Source: Pseudoduganella dura
GTDB taxonomy: Bacteria; Pseudomonadota; Gammaproteobacteria; Burkholderiales; Burkholderiaceae_D
Assembly: GCF_009727155.1 (NCBI RefSeq)
Contig: NZ_WNWM01000002.1
Span: forward strand, 3,038,001 to 3,102,000
Length of the DNA: 64,000 nt
Direction of reading: 5' to 3'
This document shows positions 46,017-54,411 of the stretch, piece after piece. Made by a program: the position numbers and the translations under genes. The number at the start of each line of letters is the position of its first letter. Positions within the stretch are counted from its first letter, which is position 1. Under the pieces are notes generated by a model, which was not told the origin of the DNA, did no database searches, and saw nothing but the letters and a program-made list of their open reading frames with translations.

Positions 46017-48647
46017 ATGGTCTTATTACACGACATTCTCGCCTGGTCGCAGGCAAGTTTAAAGCCCTGGCAACAGGACGCCGTACGACGCCTTTTCCAG
46101 CACAGCATCACCGCCGATGCCATCGAAGACCTGTACGCGATGCTCAAGGACGGAGTCGGCCTTCTCGATCCGCAGGGCCGGAAACCCCAGCCCCTTGTAG
46201 CCGAGCACCTGCCGGTCGTCGCGGCCAATGGCGACGCAACGATTCTGATTTCCATGGGCGACGTGCGCAACGTGAATCGACTCGCCCCGCAGCAGGTGCT
46301 ACAGTTTTCGCCGAAAGGAATGACCGTGATCTACGGCACGAACGGAGCCGGGAAATCCGGGTACGCGCGGGTGCTGAAGCGGGCGTGCCGCGCCAGGGAC
46401 GTCACCGAAGACGTGCGGGCGAATGCCTTCGAGAAGCCTGCCCCAGGCCTAGTGCCGCAGGCCGAATTCAAGATCCAAGTCGGAGGAAACGCTGGGACCG
46501 TCTCGTGGTCCAAGAACAAGCCGGCCCCGGCTGAGCTGGCGACCATCGCGGTCTTCGACACCCACTGCGCGCGAGCCTACCTGGATCATAATCAGGACAT
46601 CGCCTACCTGCCGTCAGGTCTCGACGTGGTGGAAAACCTCGCCCAAGTCGTGATGCCCAAGCTGCTCGAAAAACTGAGCGCCGAGATTCAGGCGACCGAT
46701 ACCTCCAAGGACGCGCTGGCCCACATGGCAGGCAATACAAAGGTCGGCAAGCTGGTGAATATACTAAGTGAGAACACCCCGCCGGAGGAAATTGAATCGC
46801 TGGCCATGATGGGCAAAGAAGACGTCGCAAGGATGGAGACGCTGGGCAAGACGCTAGCCGAAGCGGACCCGGAGGCGAAAGCGACCCAGTGCCGCCTCGC
46901 TGCTGGCCGCATGGCAGGCCTGAAGAAGAGGATCGACGTGGTAGCCGCATGGGTCAAGGACGAAGCGGTGGAAAAGCTGCGCAAGCTCGACGACGAAACC
47001 CTGGCAGCCATCGCGGCCGAAGCCAAGGCTGCAGGCGAGCTCCGCGCCGGGGAGGAACTGCTGCCGGGCACCGGGGACGCCGCCTGGAAGGTCCTGTACG
47101 AGGCAGCGCGTGAATTCTCGATTGCCGAGGCCTACCCGGAAATGGAGTTCCCTCACGCCCACGACGGTGCGAAGTGCGTCCTCTGCCAGCAGGAACTCGA
47201 GAATAACGCCGGAGTGCGCCTGGCTCGCTTCGAAAAGCACGTGCAGGAGAGCGTGGCAAAGGTCGCGCAAGAAAAAAGGGAACAGCTTGACGCGGCAGTT
47301 GCGAAGATCACCGGCGCCGCGCTGGCCCTCGAGCTCGATGATGCACTCAAGCAAGAAGTCTCCGGACTCGATCCCGAGCTTCCTGGAATGATAGAGTCTT
47401 TCGACAAGGCCGTCCTGGAACGCCAGACATGGCTCCTTGGCGCGCAGAAGAGCCACTCTTGGGAGGACATACCAACCTTCCCTGCCGATCCGCGACCGAA
47501 GCTCGAGGTCATCGCTGCGAACTTCACCGCGCAGGCGGAAGAATTCGACAAGGCGACCGACGACAAGCAAAAGGCCCTGCTGAAGGCAGAGCTCGGCGAG
47601 CTGAGCGCCCGCGCGGCCCTCGGCCCATGCAAGCAGACAGTGCTGGATCTCGTGAACCGCATGCGAGTGAAGGCGCTGCTCACGAAATGCAAGGACGAGC
47701 TGAAGACGAAGCCGGTCTCAGACAAGGCAAAGGCATTCGCGAGCAGCGCCGTGACGGCGCCCCTACGGGCAGCGCTGAAGGAGGAGTTCGAAGCCCTGGG
47801 CGTGTCGCACGCGATGCCGCGCCTGGACGAAAGCGTAGAGAGGGGGAAGATGAAGCACAAGCTTCAGCTCGACCTAGCGGTTCCCGCGCAGATACGCGAC
47901 ATTCTCAGCGAAGGCGAGCAGAGGGCGATAGCTGTCGGGGCCTTCCTGGCGGAGCTCGTGACGGGCGGCCACAGCGGCGGGATAGTCTTCGACGACCCCG
48001 TGTCATCGCTCGACCACATCCGACGCCAGCACGTAGCGCGCAGGCTCGTGAAGGAAGCGGCGAAACGGCAGGTGATAATCTTCACTCACGACACCACGTT
48101 CCTGGGCGAGCTGAACGATCTGCTAGAGCAGCACGGCACGGAGCACGCGATCCACCACCTGTTCTGGGAAGGCGCGCACTCTGGAAAGATAAACGCGGGA
48201 CTGCCTTGGCACCACCAGACGTTCAAGGACCGGATCGACAAGCTCGAGCAGGCCCAGAAGAAGCTCGAAAAGTCGTGGCCGCCCTACCCCGACGAGGAGC
48301 AGTCCGCCGCCATGCGCACGCAGTACAGCATGCTTCGCGCCACCATCGAACGCCTGATCCAGGATCTGGTGTTCAATGGGGTAGTTGTGCGGTACCGAGA
48401 CTGGATCAAGGTCGGCAACCTCGGCGAAGTAGTGGGTTTCGACGACGCCGACTGCAAGGAAATCGAACGCCTGCACAAGGCATGCTGCGACGTCACGGAA
48501 GCGCACGACCCGGCGTCAGGAAAGAACGCACCGGTACCGAACGCGCAACAGCTTGGCGCAGAGATCGCCGCGCTCGCAGCAGTGGCGCAATCGATCAAGT
48601 CGAAGCGAGAAGCGAAGAAGAAGGCAGCCAAGGGCGGCGCTCCGTAA
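46017..48647 (+). CDS. SMC/Rad50-like ATPase with a single CxxC hook (RloC-like), probable defence protein
   Basis: 876 residues from the ATG at 46017 (TTGGGGACTCC upstream). Walker A YGTNGAGKS with K113, then a long charged helical middle (about 215-580). Its centre carries CVLC at 387-390, resembling a zinc-hook turn in a coiled coil. The ABC signature LSEGEQRA (630-637), Walker B GIVFDDPVSSLDH (655-667) and the switch His in IFTHDTTFLGEL follow. The first 100 residues contain no nuclease motif I can recognise, and a 200-residue C-terminal part after the ATPase (HAIHHLFWEGAHSG ... RYRDWIKVGNLG) is unclassified. The layout is that of AAA_13/RloC-type stress ATPases. The next gene starts 111 bp on and may act with it. 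Confidence 0.75.
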   Translation: MVLLHDILAWSQASLKPWQQDAVRRLFQHSITADAIEDLYAMLKDGVGLLDPQGRKPQPLVAEHLPVVAANGDATILISMGDVRNVNRLAPQQVLQFSPKGMTVIYGTNGAGKSGYARVLKRACRARDVTEDVRANAFEKPAPGLVPQAEFKIQVGGNAGTVSWSKNKPAPAELATIAVFDTHCARAYLDHNQDIAYLPSGLDVVENLAQVVMPKLLEKLSAEIQATDTSKDALAHMAGNTKVGKLVNILSENTPPEEIESLAMMGKEDVARMETLGKTLAEADPEAKATQCRLAAGRMAGLKKRIDVVAAWVKDEAVEKLRKLDDETLAAIAAEAKAAGELRAGEELLPGTGDAAWKVLYEAAREFSIAEAYPEMEFPHAHDGAKCVLCQQELENNAGVRLARFEKHVQESVAKVAQEKREQLDAAVAKITGAALALELDDALKQEVSGLDPELPGMIESFDKAVLERQTWLLGAQKSHSWEDIPTFPADPRPKLEVIAANFTAQAEEFDKATDDKQKALLKAELGELSARAALGPCKQTVLDLVNRMRVKALLTKCKDELKTKPVSDKAKAFASSAVTAPLRAALKEEFEALGVSHAMPRLDESVERGKMKHKLQLDLAVPAQIRDILSEGEQRAIAVGAFLAELVTGGHSGGIVFDDPVSSLDHIRRQHVARRLVKEAAKRQVIIFTHDTTFLGELNDLLEQHGTEHAIHHLFWEGAHSGKINAGLPWHHQTFKDRIDKLEQAQKKLEKSWPPYPDEEQSAAMRTQYSMLRATIERLIQDLVFNGVVVRYRDWIKVGNLGEVVGFDDADCKEIERLHKACCDVTEAHDPASGKNAPVPNAQQLGAEIAALAAVAQSIKSKREAKKKAAKGGAP

Positions 48648-48758
48648 GGCTGCGTTTCTCGATAAGGCGTTGCCTGCAAGCGGCCCTACCCGTGCCAGGT
48701 CAGGGGCATTCACGTCTAGGACACCTACGAACGATTTTTCCTAAGCAAATCTAGAACA

Positions 48759-51041
48759 ATGTACGATCTGCACCGCCTCGGATGGAACAGCTTCCAGCAG
48801 CTCTGCCTCACCATAGCCCGTGAGGTCCTCGGCCAGACGACGCAGTCCTTTCTGGACTCAAACGACGCCGGGCGGGACGGTGCCTTCGCCGGGCAGTGGG
48901 AGCCAGCGCCCGGGCAGTCACTCTGCGGGAACTTCGTAATCCAGTGCAAGTTCTCAAGCAAAGCGGGCTATCTACTTTCCGTATCCGACATCGCCGGCGA
49001 GCTACCGAAAGTGAGCAAGCTCGCCGCCGGCGGGCTCTGCGCCGTCTACGTGCTGATGACAAACGCCGGCGTCTCAGGCAAGCAAGAGGCCAGCATTAGG
49101 TCCGCACTTCTGGGCTCGGGAGCTAGGCACGTCCTCATATACGGCTCGACATGGATAGAAGAGCAGATCAGAGAGAACACGAGGCTCAGGATGCTGGTGC
49201 CGCGCCTGTACGGCCTGGGGGACCTGAGCCAGATCCTCGACGAGCGCGCCTACGCCCAGGCGCGCGCCGTCCTCGAGTCGCTGAGGGAGGACCTGGCCAA
49301 GGTCGTCATCACGGATTCCTACCGCAAGGCCGTCAGCGCCTTGGACGAGCACGGCTTCGTTCTGCTGATCGGCGAGCCGGCGGCGGGAAAAACGACGATT
49401 GCGTCGATGCTCGCCATGGCGGCGGCTGACAAGTGGAAGTCATCGGTGCTGAAGCTCGCGGATCCAGGGAAAGTCGTCGAGCGCTGGAACGTGGACGAGC
49501 CATCGCAGTTTTTCTGGATTGACGACGCGTTCGGCGTGACCCAGTACGAGTCGCCCCTGGTGCACGGATGGAACCATTCGCTGGCGCAGGTGCGGGCGAT
49601 GCTGCGAAAGGGCGCGAAGATAGTCATGACTTCAAGGGACTACATTTACAACCGCGCCCGCCAGGATCTCAAGGAAAGCGCGTTCCCCCTCCTCGGTGAA
49701 AGCCAGGTCGTAATCGACGTACACGACCTGTCCGAGATCGAAAGGCAGCAGATACTCTACAACCACTTGAAACTCGGAAGGCAGCCGGCCTCGTTCCGCG
49801 AGGCGGCAGAGCCTCATCTGGAATACGTCGCGGCGCATGCACGGTTTATCCCGGAAACCGCGCGCCGCATCGCCGATCCCCTATTTACCAAGGAGCTCTA
49901 TCTCAGCGAATACCACCTGGGGCAGTTCGTAGAGAAGCGTGAGCAGCTCCTGCTGGAAGTGATCCAGGGCTTGGACGCGAGCAGCAAGGCGGCGCTCGGC
50001 CTGATATACATGAGGAAGGACAGCCTCGACAGCCCCGTTGTCCTGGAGGGCTCGGAACCCGAGGCGCTGGGGCGCCTCGGCAGCACGCTGGGAGAGTGTA
50101 TCGCGGCTCTCGGCGCGCTCAACGGCAGCCTTGTGGCGCACATGCAGACAGAGGACCGGAACGTCTGGCGCTTCAAGCACCCGACCATCGGCGACGCCTA
50201 TGCTGCCACGCTCGCCTTCAGCCCGGACCTGCTCGGCATCTTCCTAATCGGCAGCTCGACCCAAAACCTGATTTCGCAGGTGACCTGCGGCAATGTGGGC
50301 GTTGAGAAGGCTGTGGTCGTCCCAAAGTCGCTTTTCCCGTCGATGTCCGCGCGCTTGCGGGAATTCTCAGCCAGTGACAATTACAAGACCGGCTGGATGT
50401 CCTCTTGGGGAGCTAGGCGTGCGATATACCTGTTCCTCGCCAGCCGCTGCTCCAAAGAATTCCTGGCGTTGTACATCGAGCAGGACCCTGACATCCTGAC
50501 GCGCGTATCCAAGCCCGGGCTTAGCCTCAGCGTAGTCGCGGAAGTTGACCTTGCCGTTCGGCTACACGGCTTCGGGCTCCTGCCAGAAGCCAATCGGAAG
50601 GAGTTTGTCGAGGCAGTTAGCGGCTACGCTATCGATGGCCGCGACATGCACGCGTTGCGAGACACAGGGATACGTAGCGTATTCACGGACAAAGAGTTCG
50701 ACGATTTTGTCGAGCGGGTGCGCACGGACCTGCTTCCCAATCTGGACCAAGTGCGCATGAACGCGCAAAGCGAGCATCAGTCCGACGTTCCTCCGGACGA
50801 GCACATGCAGGACGTTCTCGAGTCACTAAATACGCTTGGGAGGTACTTCAGCGACGATCACGGCGCAGTAAAGGCTATTGAGCGGGAAACGCGTCTTGCC
50901 AACCAGTGGATTGACGAGACTGAGCCGCCAGAGCCAAAAGTGGGTCCACGGGCCTTGGGAGCAGTGGAACCGTCCGAGGAAAGGCGCGGCACCAGAAGCA
51001 TCTTCGACGACATCGCAGACGACGGCGATTGTGCAGCATAG
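48759..51041 (+). CDS. Mrr-type nuclease fused to a STAND NTPase (nSTAND3-like)
   Basis: 760 residues. The N-terminal restriction-endonuclease-like domain has F(12)QQLCLTIAREVLG, D40 in AGRDGAF and Q62-C-K64 in VIQCKF, the Mrr pattern of PD-(D/E)XK enzymes. After it comes a STAND-type P-loop NTPase: Walker A LIGEPAAGKTT (K211), a Walker B-like QFFWIDDAFG and sensor IVMTSRDYIYNRAR. The rest is a helical region (GRLGSTLGECIAALGALNGSLV, FKHPTIGDAYAATL) without TPR repeats that I can see, then a polar tail. Nuclease-STAND fusions are antiviral in the Avs and related conflict systems, where target binding oligomerises the protein and activates the nuclease. The Shine-Dalgarno is weak. It is the last cargo gene before the transposon end. 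Confidence 0.78.
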   Translation: MYDLHRLGWNSFQQLCLTIAREVLGQTTQSFLDSNDAGRDGAFAGQWEPAPGQSLCGNFVIQCKFSSKAGYLLSVSDIAGELPKVSKLAAGGLCAVYVLMTNAGVSGKQEASIRSALLGSGARHVLIYGSTWIEEQIRENTRLRMLVPRLYGLGDLSQILDERAYAQARAVLESLREDLAKVVITDSYRKAVSALDEHGFVLLIGEPAAGKTTIASMLAMAAADKWKSSVLKLADPGKVVERWNVDEPSQFFWIDDAFGVTQYESPLVHGWNHSLAQVRAMLRKGAKIVMTSRDYIYNRARQDLKESAFPLLGESQVVIDVHDLSEIERQQILYNHLKLGRQPASFREAAEPHLEYVAAHARFIPETARRIADPLFTKELYLSEYHLGQFVEKREQLLLEVIQGLDASSKAALGLIYMRKDSLDSPVVLEGSEPEALGRLGSTLGECIAALGALNGSLVAHMQTEDRNVWRFKHPTIGDAYAATLAFSPDLLGIFLIGSSTQNLISQVTCGNVGVEKAVVVPKSLFPSMSARLREFSASDNYKTGWMSSWGARRAIYLFLASRCSKEFLALYIEQDPDILTRVSKPGLSLSVVAEVDLAVRLHGFGLLPEANRKEFVEAVSGYAIDGRDMHALRDTGIRSVFTDKEFDDFVERVRTDLLPNLDQVRMNAQSEHQSDVPPDEHMQDVLESLNTLGRYFSDDHGAVKAIERETRLANQWIDETEPPEPKVGPRALGAVEPSEERRGTRSIFDDIADDGDCAA

Positions 51042-51084
51042 GCGCGTCGTCGCTGATCCGCGCGAACGGCACCATCACTGAACT

Positions 51085-51234
51085 TGTGGCCAACTATATT
51101 GTTGCAAGATCTCTGGGAATAGTCTGACGGGGCCGACTTGTGTTCAACATTATTTCCTGTGCAAGTCGCGCAGGATGTGCGTAAACTGTTGTTTTAGTTG
51201 AGCCGTTTGTGTTCGACTTTATTGTTCGTGCACA
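51085..51234. repeat. Right (distal) Tn7-like end with dispersed TnsB-type sites
   Basis: Sites in inverse orientation: TGTGTTCGACTTTATTGT (51208-51225), then weaker TGTGCGTAAACTGTTGT (51176-51192), TGTGTTCAACATTATTT (51139-51155) and TGTGGCCAACTATATTGT (51085-51102). The terminus is CGTGCACA ending at 51234, followed by the target duplication ACGCC (51235-51239). Confidence 0.85.
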
Positions 51235-51239
51235 ACGCC

Positions 51240-51421
51240 TGTGGCTAATAAAGCCGACCACAAACAACAAAGTCTATCAAAAAATAATAAAGTCCATTAT
51301 CAGCCTGCAACATGAAAGATTTTTGGATAAGTGCTGCTATGGCTAAAAAAGTCGGCCATAAAACGGCTTTAATGGGCAGGATAGTTATGCTGACGCTAAA
51401 TTGACCTTATTGTCAGGGAAA
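51240..51421. mobile_element. Eroded remnant of a second Tn7-like element end
   Basis: Immediately after ACGCC the sequence restarts with TGTGGCTAATAAAG. Cores AATAAAG, AACAAAG and AATAAAG at 51247, 51266 and 51286 keep the 19-20 bp period of a Tn7-type end. AAAAAAGTCGGCCATAAAAC at 51346-51365 resembles the first site of the intact left end. GACCTTATTGTC at 51403-51414 resembles an inverse site, and ACGCT follows at 51422. No gene fits inside these 180 bp. Confidence 0.6.
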
Positions 51422-51452
51422 ACGCTACCTGTACAGGGTGGCGTTTTTTTTT
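51421..51452 (+). terminator. Intrinsic terminator
   Basis: Stem AACGC-T-ACC (51421-51429) with GGT-G-GCGTT (51437-51445) and nine T. Because it begins with the same AACGC as the bases that precede the element, it may be the original glmS terminator, displaced by the insertions. Confidence 0.75.
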
Positions 51453-51692
51453 GTCCTGCATCGCCCCGGACCATCCAAGCATTTGCACACGACTTCCTGC
51501 CTGCGGCACATAACCTGGCCCGGCCCGATCGCTGCCGTGCGGCTCCGCACTGTTGCCGCTACCGCCGCAGCCGCCGGGGCCTGCTCTGCTAGAATCTCCT
51601 GGCAGGACCGAGCGCCGCCTGTTGCGGTTGGGTTTCCGTATTCTCCAGCGAATCCACATTGGCACGGATACTTACCCTCGAAAGGAATTACC
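51453..51692. other. Intergenic region upstream of a small secreted protein
   Basis: 240 bp of host-like GC content. Ends in GAAAGGAATTACC, the ribosome-binding site of the next gene. No other gene seen. Confidence 0.5.
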
Positions 51693-51971
51693 TTGAAAAA
51701 CTATATTGCATTGTTATTGGCGAGCCTGACCTTCATTGGCGGGACGGCAAATGCGGCGGGATGTATCAAGGGCGCAGCCGTGGGCGCTGTCGCGGGCCAC
51801 GTTGCCGGCCGCCATTCCGTGGTTGGCGCTGTCGGCGGCTGCGTCGTGGGCCGTCACATGGCCAAGAAAAAGGCACGCCAGCAAAAGGAAGCAGCAGACC
51901 AGGCAGCCAAGGCGCAAGCTGCGCAGGCGCGCCCGGTACAACCGGCCGCACAGCCGGCGCCAGCGAGATAA
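51693..51971 (+). CDS. Small secreted glycine-zipper-like protein
   Basis: 92 residues from a TTG at 51693, chosen because AAAGGA lies 7 bp upstream and a clean signal peptide follows (KNYIALLLASLTFIGGTANA, cleavage before AGCIKG). The mature part has the small-residue-rich stretch GAAVGAVAGHVAGRHSVVGAVGGCVVGRHMA, similar to glycine-zipper segments that insert in membranes. A basic tail and a Pro/Ala/Gln-rich end follow. Two Cys could form a disulfide. The family is common in proteobacteria but without a known role. Confidence 0.7.
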   Translation: MKNYIALLLASLTFIGGTANAAGCIKGAAVGAVAGHVAGRHSVVGAVGGCVVGRHMAKKKARQQKEAADQAAKAQAAQARPVQPAAQPAPAR

Positions 51972-51978
51972 TATCGTT

Positions 51979-52014
51979 GGCATGTCGTACCGGCCCGCTG
52001 CCGGGACGACATGC
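51979..52014. terminator. Inverted repeat after the small secreted protein gene
   Basis: Arms GGCATGTCGT (51979-51988) and ACGACATGCC (52005-52014), with inner CCGG/CCGG pairing. No T run, so it may be a transcript-stabilising structure and not a true terminator. Confidence 0.5.
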
Positions 52015-52147
52015 CGCACGGTGGAGGAGCCGCCAGGCAAAGCCGGCCCAGGATAATTTTTTACCCAACGACAGAGCCCGGTGGTTGCCGGGCTTTTGCT
52101 TTGGTGCCTGCGGGTTCCCTGCCTGGATAACACACCAGGCACGCCGG

Positions 52148-53032
52148 TCAGAACTGCCCCAAGATGAAATCAATGAACAGTCTGCTGCGCAGCGGCTGAT
52201 ACCGCCGCGACGGATAAAGCAGGTGAAGATCCTGGTGCCGCGCCGACCACTCCGGCAGCACCCGTACCAGTTGGCCGCTGTCGAGCAAATCGCGCACCAG
52301 CCAGTCCGGGCAGATGCCGATGCCGCCACCGAGCACCAATGCTTCGCGGATCGCCAGCGCGTTGTTGACGCGGAACCTGCCCGCCGCAACGCATTGCGCC
52401 TGTTCCCCGCCGCGATACAGGTCGATCGTATTTCCCGGCGTCCACGCAAAACGCACGAAGTCGTGCCCTGACAAATCGTCGACCACCGATGGCATGCCGC
52501 GTGCCGCGAGATACACCGGCGCAGCCACCAGGAAGCGTTCCACGGTCGCCAGGTGCCGGCCGATGGCATCCGGCGGCAGTGCGCCGCCGAGCCGGAACGC
52601 GATATCGACACCCTCCTCCACCAGGTCGACGAAGCGGTCGTTCAGGATGAGTTCGACCTCGATGGCCGGATGGTCCGCCAAGAATCGCTGGACCATCGCA
52701 TTGATGCGGTATTGGCCGAGCGCCACCGGGGCATTGATGCGCAGCAGTCCGGAAGCCTGCCCGGTCATCCCTTGCACGGCGCCCACCGCGGCGTCGAACT
52801 GCTCGAGCACCAGCTTCGCATCGTGATAGAAGCGCTTGCCCTGCTCGGTGGGCGACAGGCCGCGAGTGCTGCGTTCGAACAGGCGCACCGCCAGGTGCTG
52901 TTCCAGCTGGGCCAGCAGTTTGCTCACGGTTGGTTGCGTGGTGCCGGATTCGCGTGCGGCCGAGGACAGGCTGCCCAGTTCGAGCGTGCGTACAAAGGTG
53001 CGCATCGCGCGCATCGTATCCATGCAGGGCAT
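52148..53032 (-). CDS. LysR family transcriptional regulator
   Basis: 294 residues (or 291 from an in-frame ATG at 53023). N-terminal HTH (MRAMRTFVRTLELGSLSSAARESGTTQPTVSKLLAQLEQHLAVRLFERSTRGLSPTEQG) and effector domain (GLLRINAPVALGQYRINAMVQRFLADHPAIEVELILNDRFVDLVEEGVDIAFRLG), typical of the CrgA/PA-type branch of LysR regulators. It is divergent from the SGNH hydrolase gene with about 90 bp between starts, so it probably regulates that gene. Ligand unknown. Confidence 0.9.
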   Translation of the reverse strand: MPCMDTMRAMRTFVRTLELGSLSSAARESGTTQPTVSKLLAQLEQHLAVRLFERSTRGLSPTEQGKRFYHDAKLVLEQFDAAVGAVQGMTGQASGLLRINAPVALGQYRINAMVQRFLADHPAIEVELILNDRFVDLVEEGVDIAFRLGGALPPDAIGRHLATVERFLVAAPVYLAARGMPSVVDDLSGHDFVRFAWTPGNTIDLYRGGEQAQCVAAGRFRVNNALAIREALVLGGGIGICPDWLVRDLLDSGQLVRVLPEWSARHQDLHLLYPSRRYQPLRSRLFIDFILGQF

Positions 53033-53121
53033 TCCAAAAACGAATGAGTGATAGTCAATCGTACCATCTTCATCATCACCTTCGAATGGCCTATCGTGGA
53101 CTTCTTTAAACGAAGGAGTTC

Positions 53122-54411
53122 ATGATGATTGCGAATTTTCGGCATGCCGCGCTGCTGGTCGTTGCCATGGCGCTTGGCGGCCAGCCACTGGCAAACGCGT
53201 CCGCACCGACCGACGGGCAGTGGGTCACGTCGTGGTATGCGGCGCCGCAGCCGGGGTGGGACAGCAGCTTTCCGCTGCCGATGAACGTGCCTGCGTACCT
53301 CGACAACCAGTCGCTGCGCGACACCGTGCGGCTGAGCGCCGGTGGGCGGCGTATCCGGCTGGTTTTTTCCAACCGGTATGGACGGGAACCGGTCGCGCTG
53401 GGTGCGGTGAGCGTGTGGCTGGCGGGTGACGACCATCCGGCGCAAACGCTGACTTTTTCAGGAAAGGCCGGGATCGCCATCCTGCCGGGCGCCGCCGCGA
53501 CGAGCGATCCCGTTGCGCTCCATGTGCCGGCGCTGGCACGGCTTGTCGTCACCAGCTGGCTCCCTGCGCACACCGCCGTGCAAAGCTTTCACTGGGGTGC
53601 GCAACAAACGATCCAGGTAGCTCCCGGCAATGCGACCGCCGCCGCGGGCTTTCCCGCCGGCGCCACTGTCGCGGGCCGGGTATTCCTGAATGCCGTCATG
53701 GTCGATGCCGGCAAGCACAGCCGAACGGTGGTGACGCTCGGCGACTCGATCACGGATGGCAACGGCTCCACGCCGGATGCCGATCGCCGGTGGCCGGATT
53801 TCCTCGCGCAACGCCTGGCGCCGCATGGTATCGCCGTGGCCAATGCCGGTATCTCGGGCGCGCGGCTGGCCAGGGACGGCATGGGCCGAAACGCCCTCGC
53901 CCGGTTCGAGCAGGACGTGCTCAGCCAGCCGGGTATTTCGGATGTGATCGTTCTGCTCGGTATCAACGACATCGGCTGGCCGGGCAGCCCGTTCGCCCCC
54001 GCCGAGAGCGCCGCGACACTCGATGAACTCACCGCCGCGTACCGCCAGCTGATGGCAGCCGCGCATGCCAGGGGAATCCGCGTCACGGCGGGAACGCTGC
54101 CGCCGTTCGAAGGCGCACTCGAGGGCACGCCCTACGCGGGCCACTACAGCGCCGCCAAGGAGGCGATGCGCCAGCGGCTCAACGACTGGATACGTGGTGC
54201 CGGCATCTTCGACGCTGTTGTGGACTTTGATGCGGTGCTACGCGATCCGGCCAGGCCCCGGCGCATGCAGGCGGGGTACGATTCGGGCGACCACCTGCAT
54301 CCGGGCGATGCCGGCTACCGGGCGATGGCCACGGCAATCGACCTGTCGGCGATGTTACGCGGGATGGAAAGGGACGGGCGGGCTTTCCCCCGCGATCAGC
54401 CATCCAGGTGA
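53122..54411 (+). CDS. Secreted SGNH/GDSL-family hydrolase
   Basis: 429 residues with a signal peptide (cleavage near LANAS). An N-terminal beta-rich accessory region of about 185 residues (WVTSWYAAPQPGWD, RDTVRLSAGGRRIRLVFSNRYG) precedes the SGNH domain. The catalytic blocks are in order: Ser in GDSITDG, Gly/Asn in VANAGISGAR, Asn in LLGINDIG and Asp/His in DHLHPGDAGY. These enzymes are esterases or lipases acting on acylated sugars or other esters outside the cytoplasm. AAGGAG is close to the ATG. The 3' end overlaps the convergent TetR gene by 16 bp. Confidence 0.88.
   Translation: MMIANFRHAALLVVAMALGGQPLANASAPTDGQWVTSWYAAPQPGWDSSFPLPMNVPAYLDNQSLRDTVRLSAGGRRIRLVFSNRYGREPVALGAVSVWLAGDDHPAQTLTFSGKAGIAILPGAAATSDPVALHVPALARLVVTSWLPAHTAVQSFHWGAQQTIQVAPGNATAAAGFPAGATVAGRVFLNAVMVDAGKHSRTVVTLGDSITDGNGSTPDADRRWPDFLAQRLAPHGIAVANAGISGARLARDGMGRNALARFEQDVLSQPGISDVIVLLGINDIGWPGSPFAPAESAATLDELTAAYRQLMAAAHARGIRVTAGTLPPFEGALEGTPYAGHYSAAKEAMRQRLNDWIRGAGIFDAVVDFDAVLRDPARPRRMQAGYDSGDHLHPGDAGYRAMATAIDLSAMLRGMERDGRAFPRDQPSR

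Larger units (their letters stand above)
31117..51234. mobile_element. Tn7-like transposon (20.1 kb) carrying a defence island, without tns genes
   Basis: The termini are TGTGGACGAACAATAAAG on the glmS side and TGTGCACGAACAATAAAG read inward from 51234. Arrays of sites with the core ACAATAAAGTC lie inside each end, and a 5-bp target duplication ACGCC flanks the element. The close-packed site array faces glmS and the dispersed one is distal, matching right-end-proximal insertion of Tn7. In Tn7 the tnsABCDE genes start near that end. Here that place holds an IS1182-type element and no tns gene is found anywhere inside. The cargo is restriction and NTPase genes plus three IS or IS fragments. It is therefore either a non-autonomous element mobilised in trans or one that has lost its transposition genes. 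Confidence 0.87.

Noticed and set aside
31117..51234. CRISPR-associated transposon (CAST) cargo
   Set aside because: Because the ends are Tn7-like I looked for repeat-spacer arrays, Cas12k, Cascade genes and TniQ; none is present.
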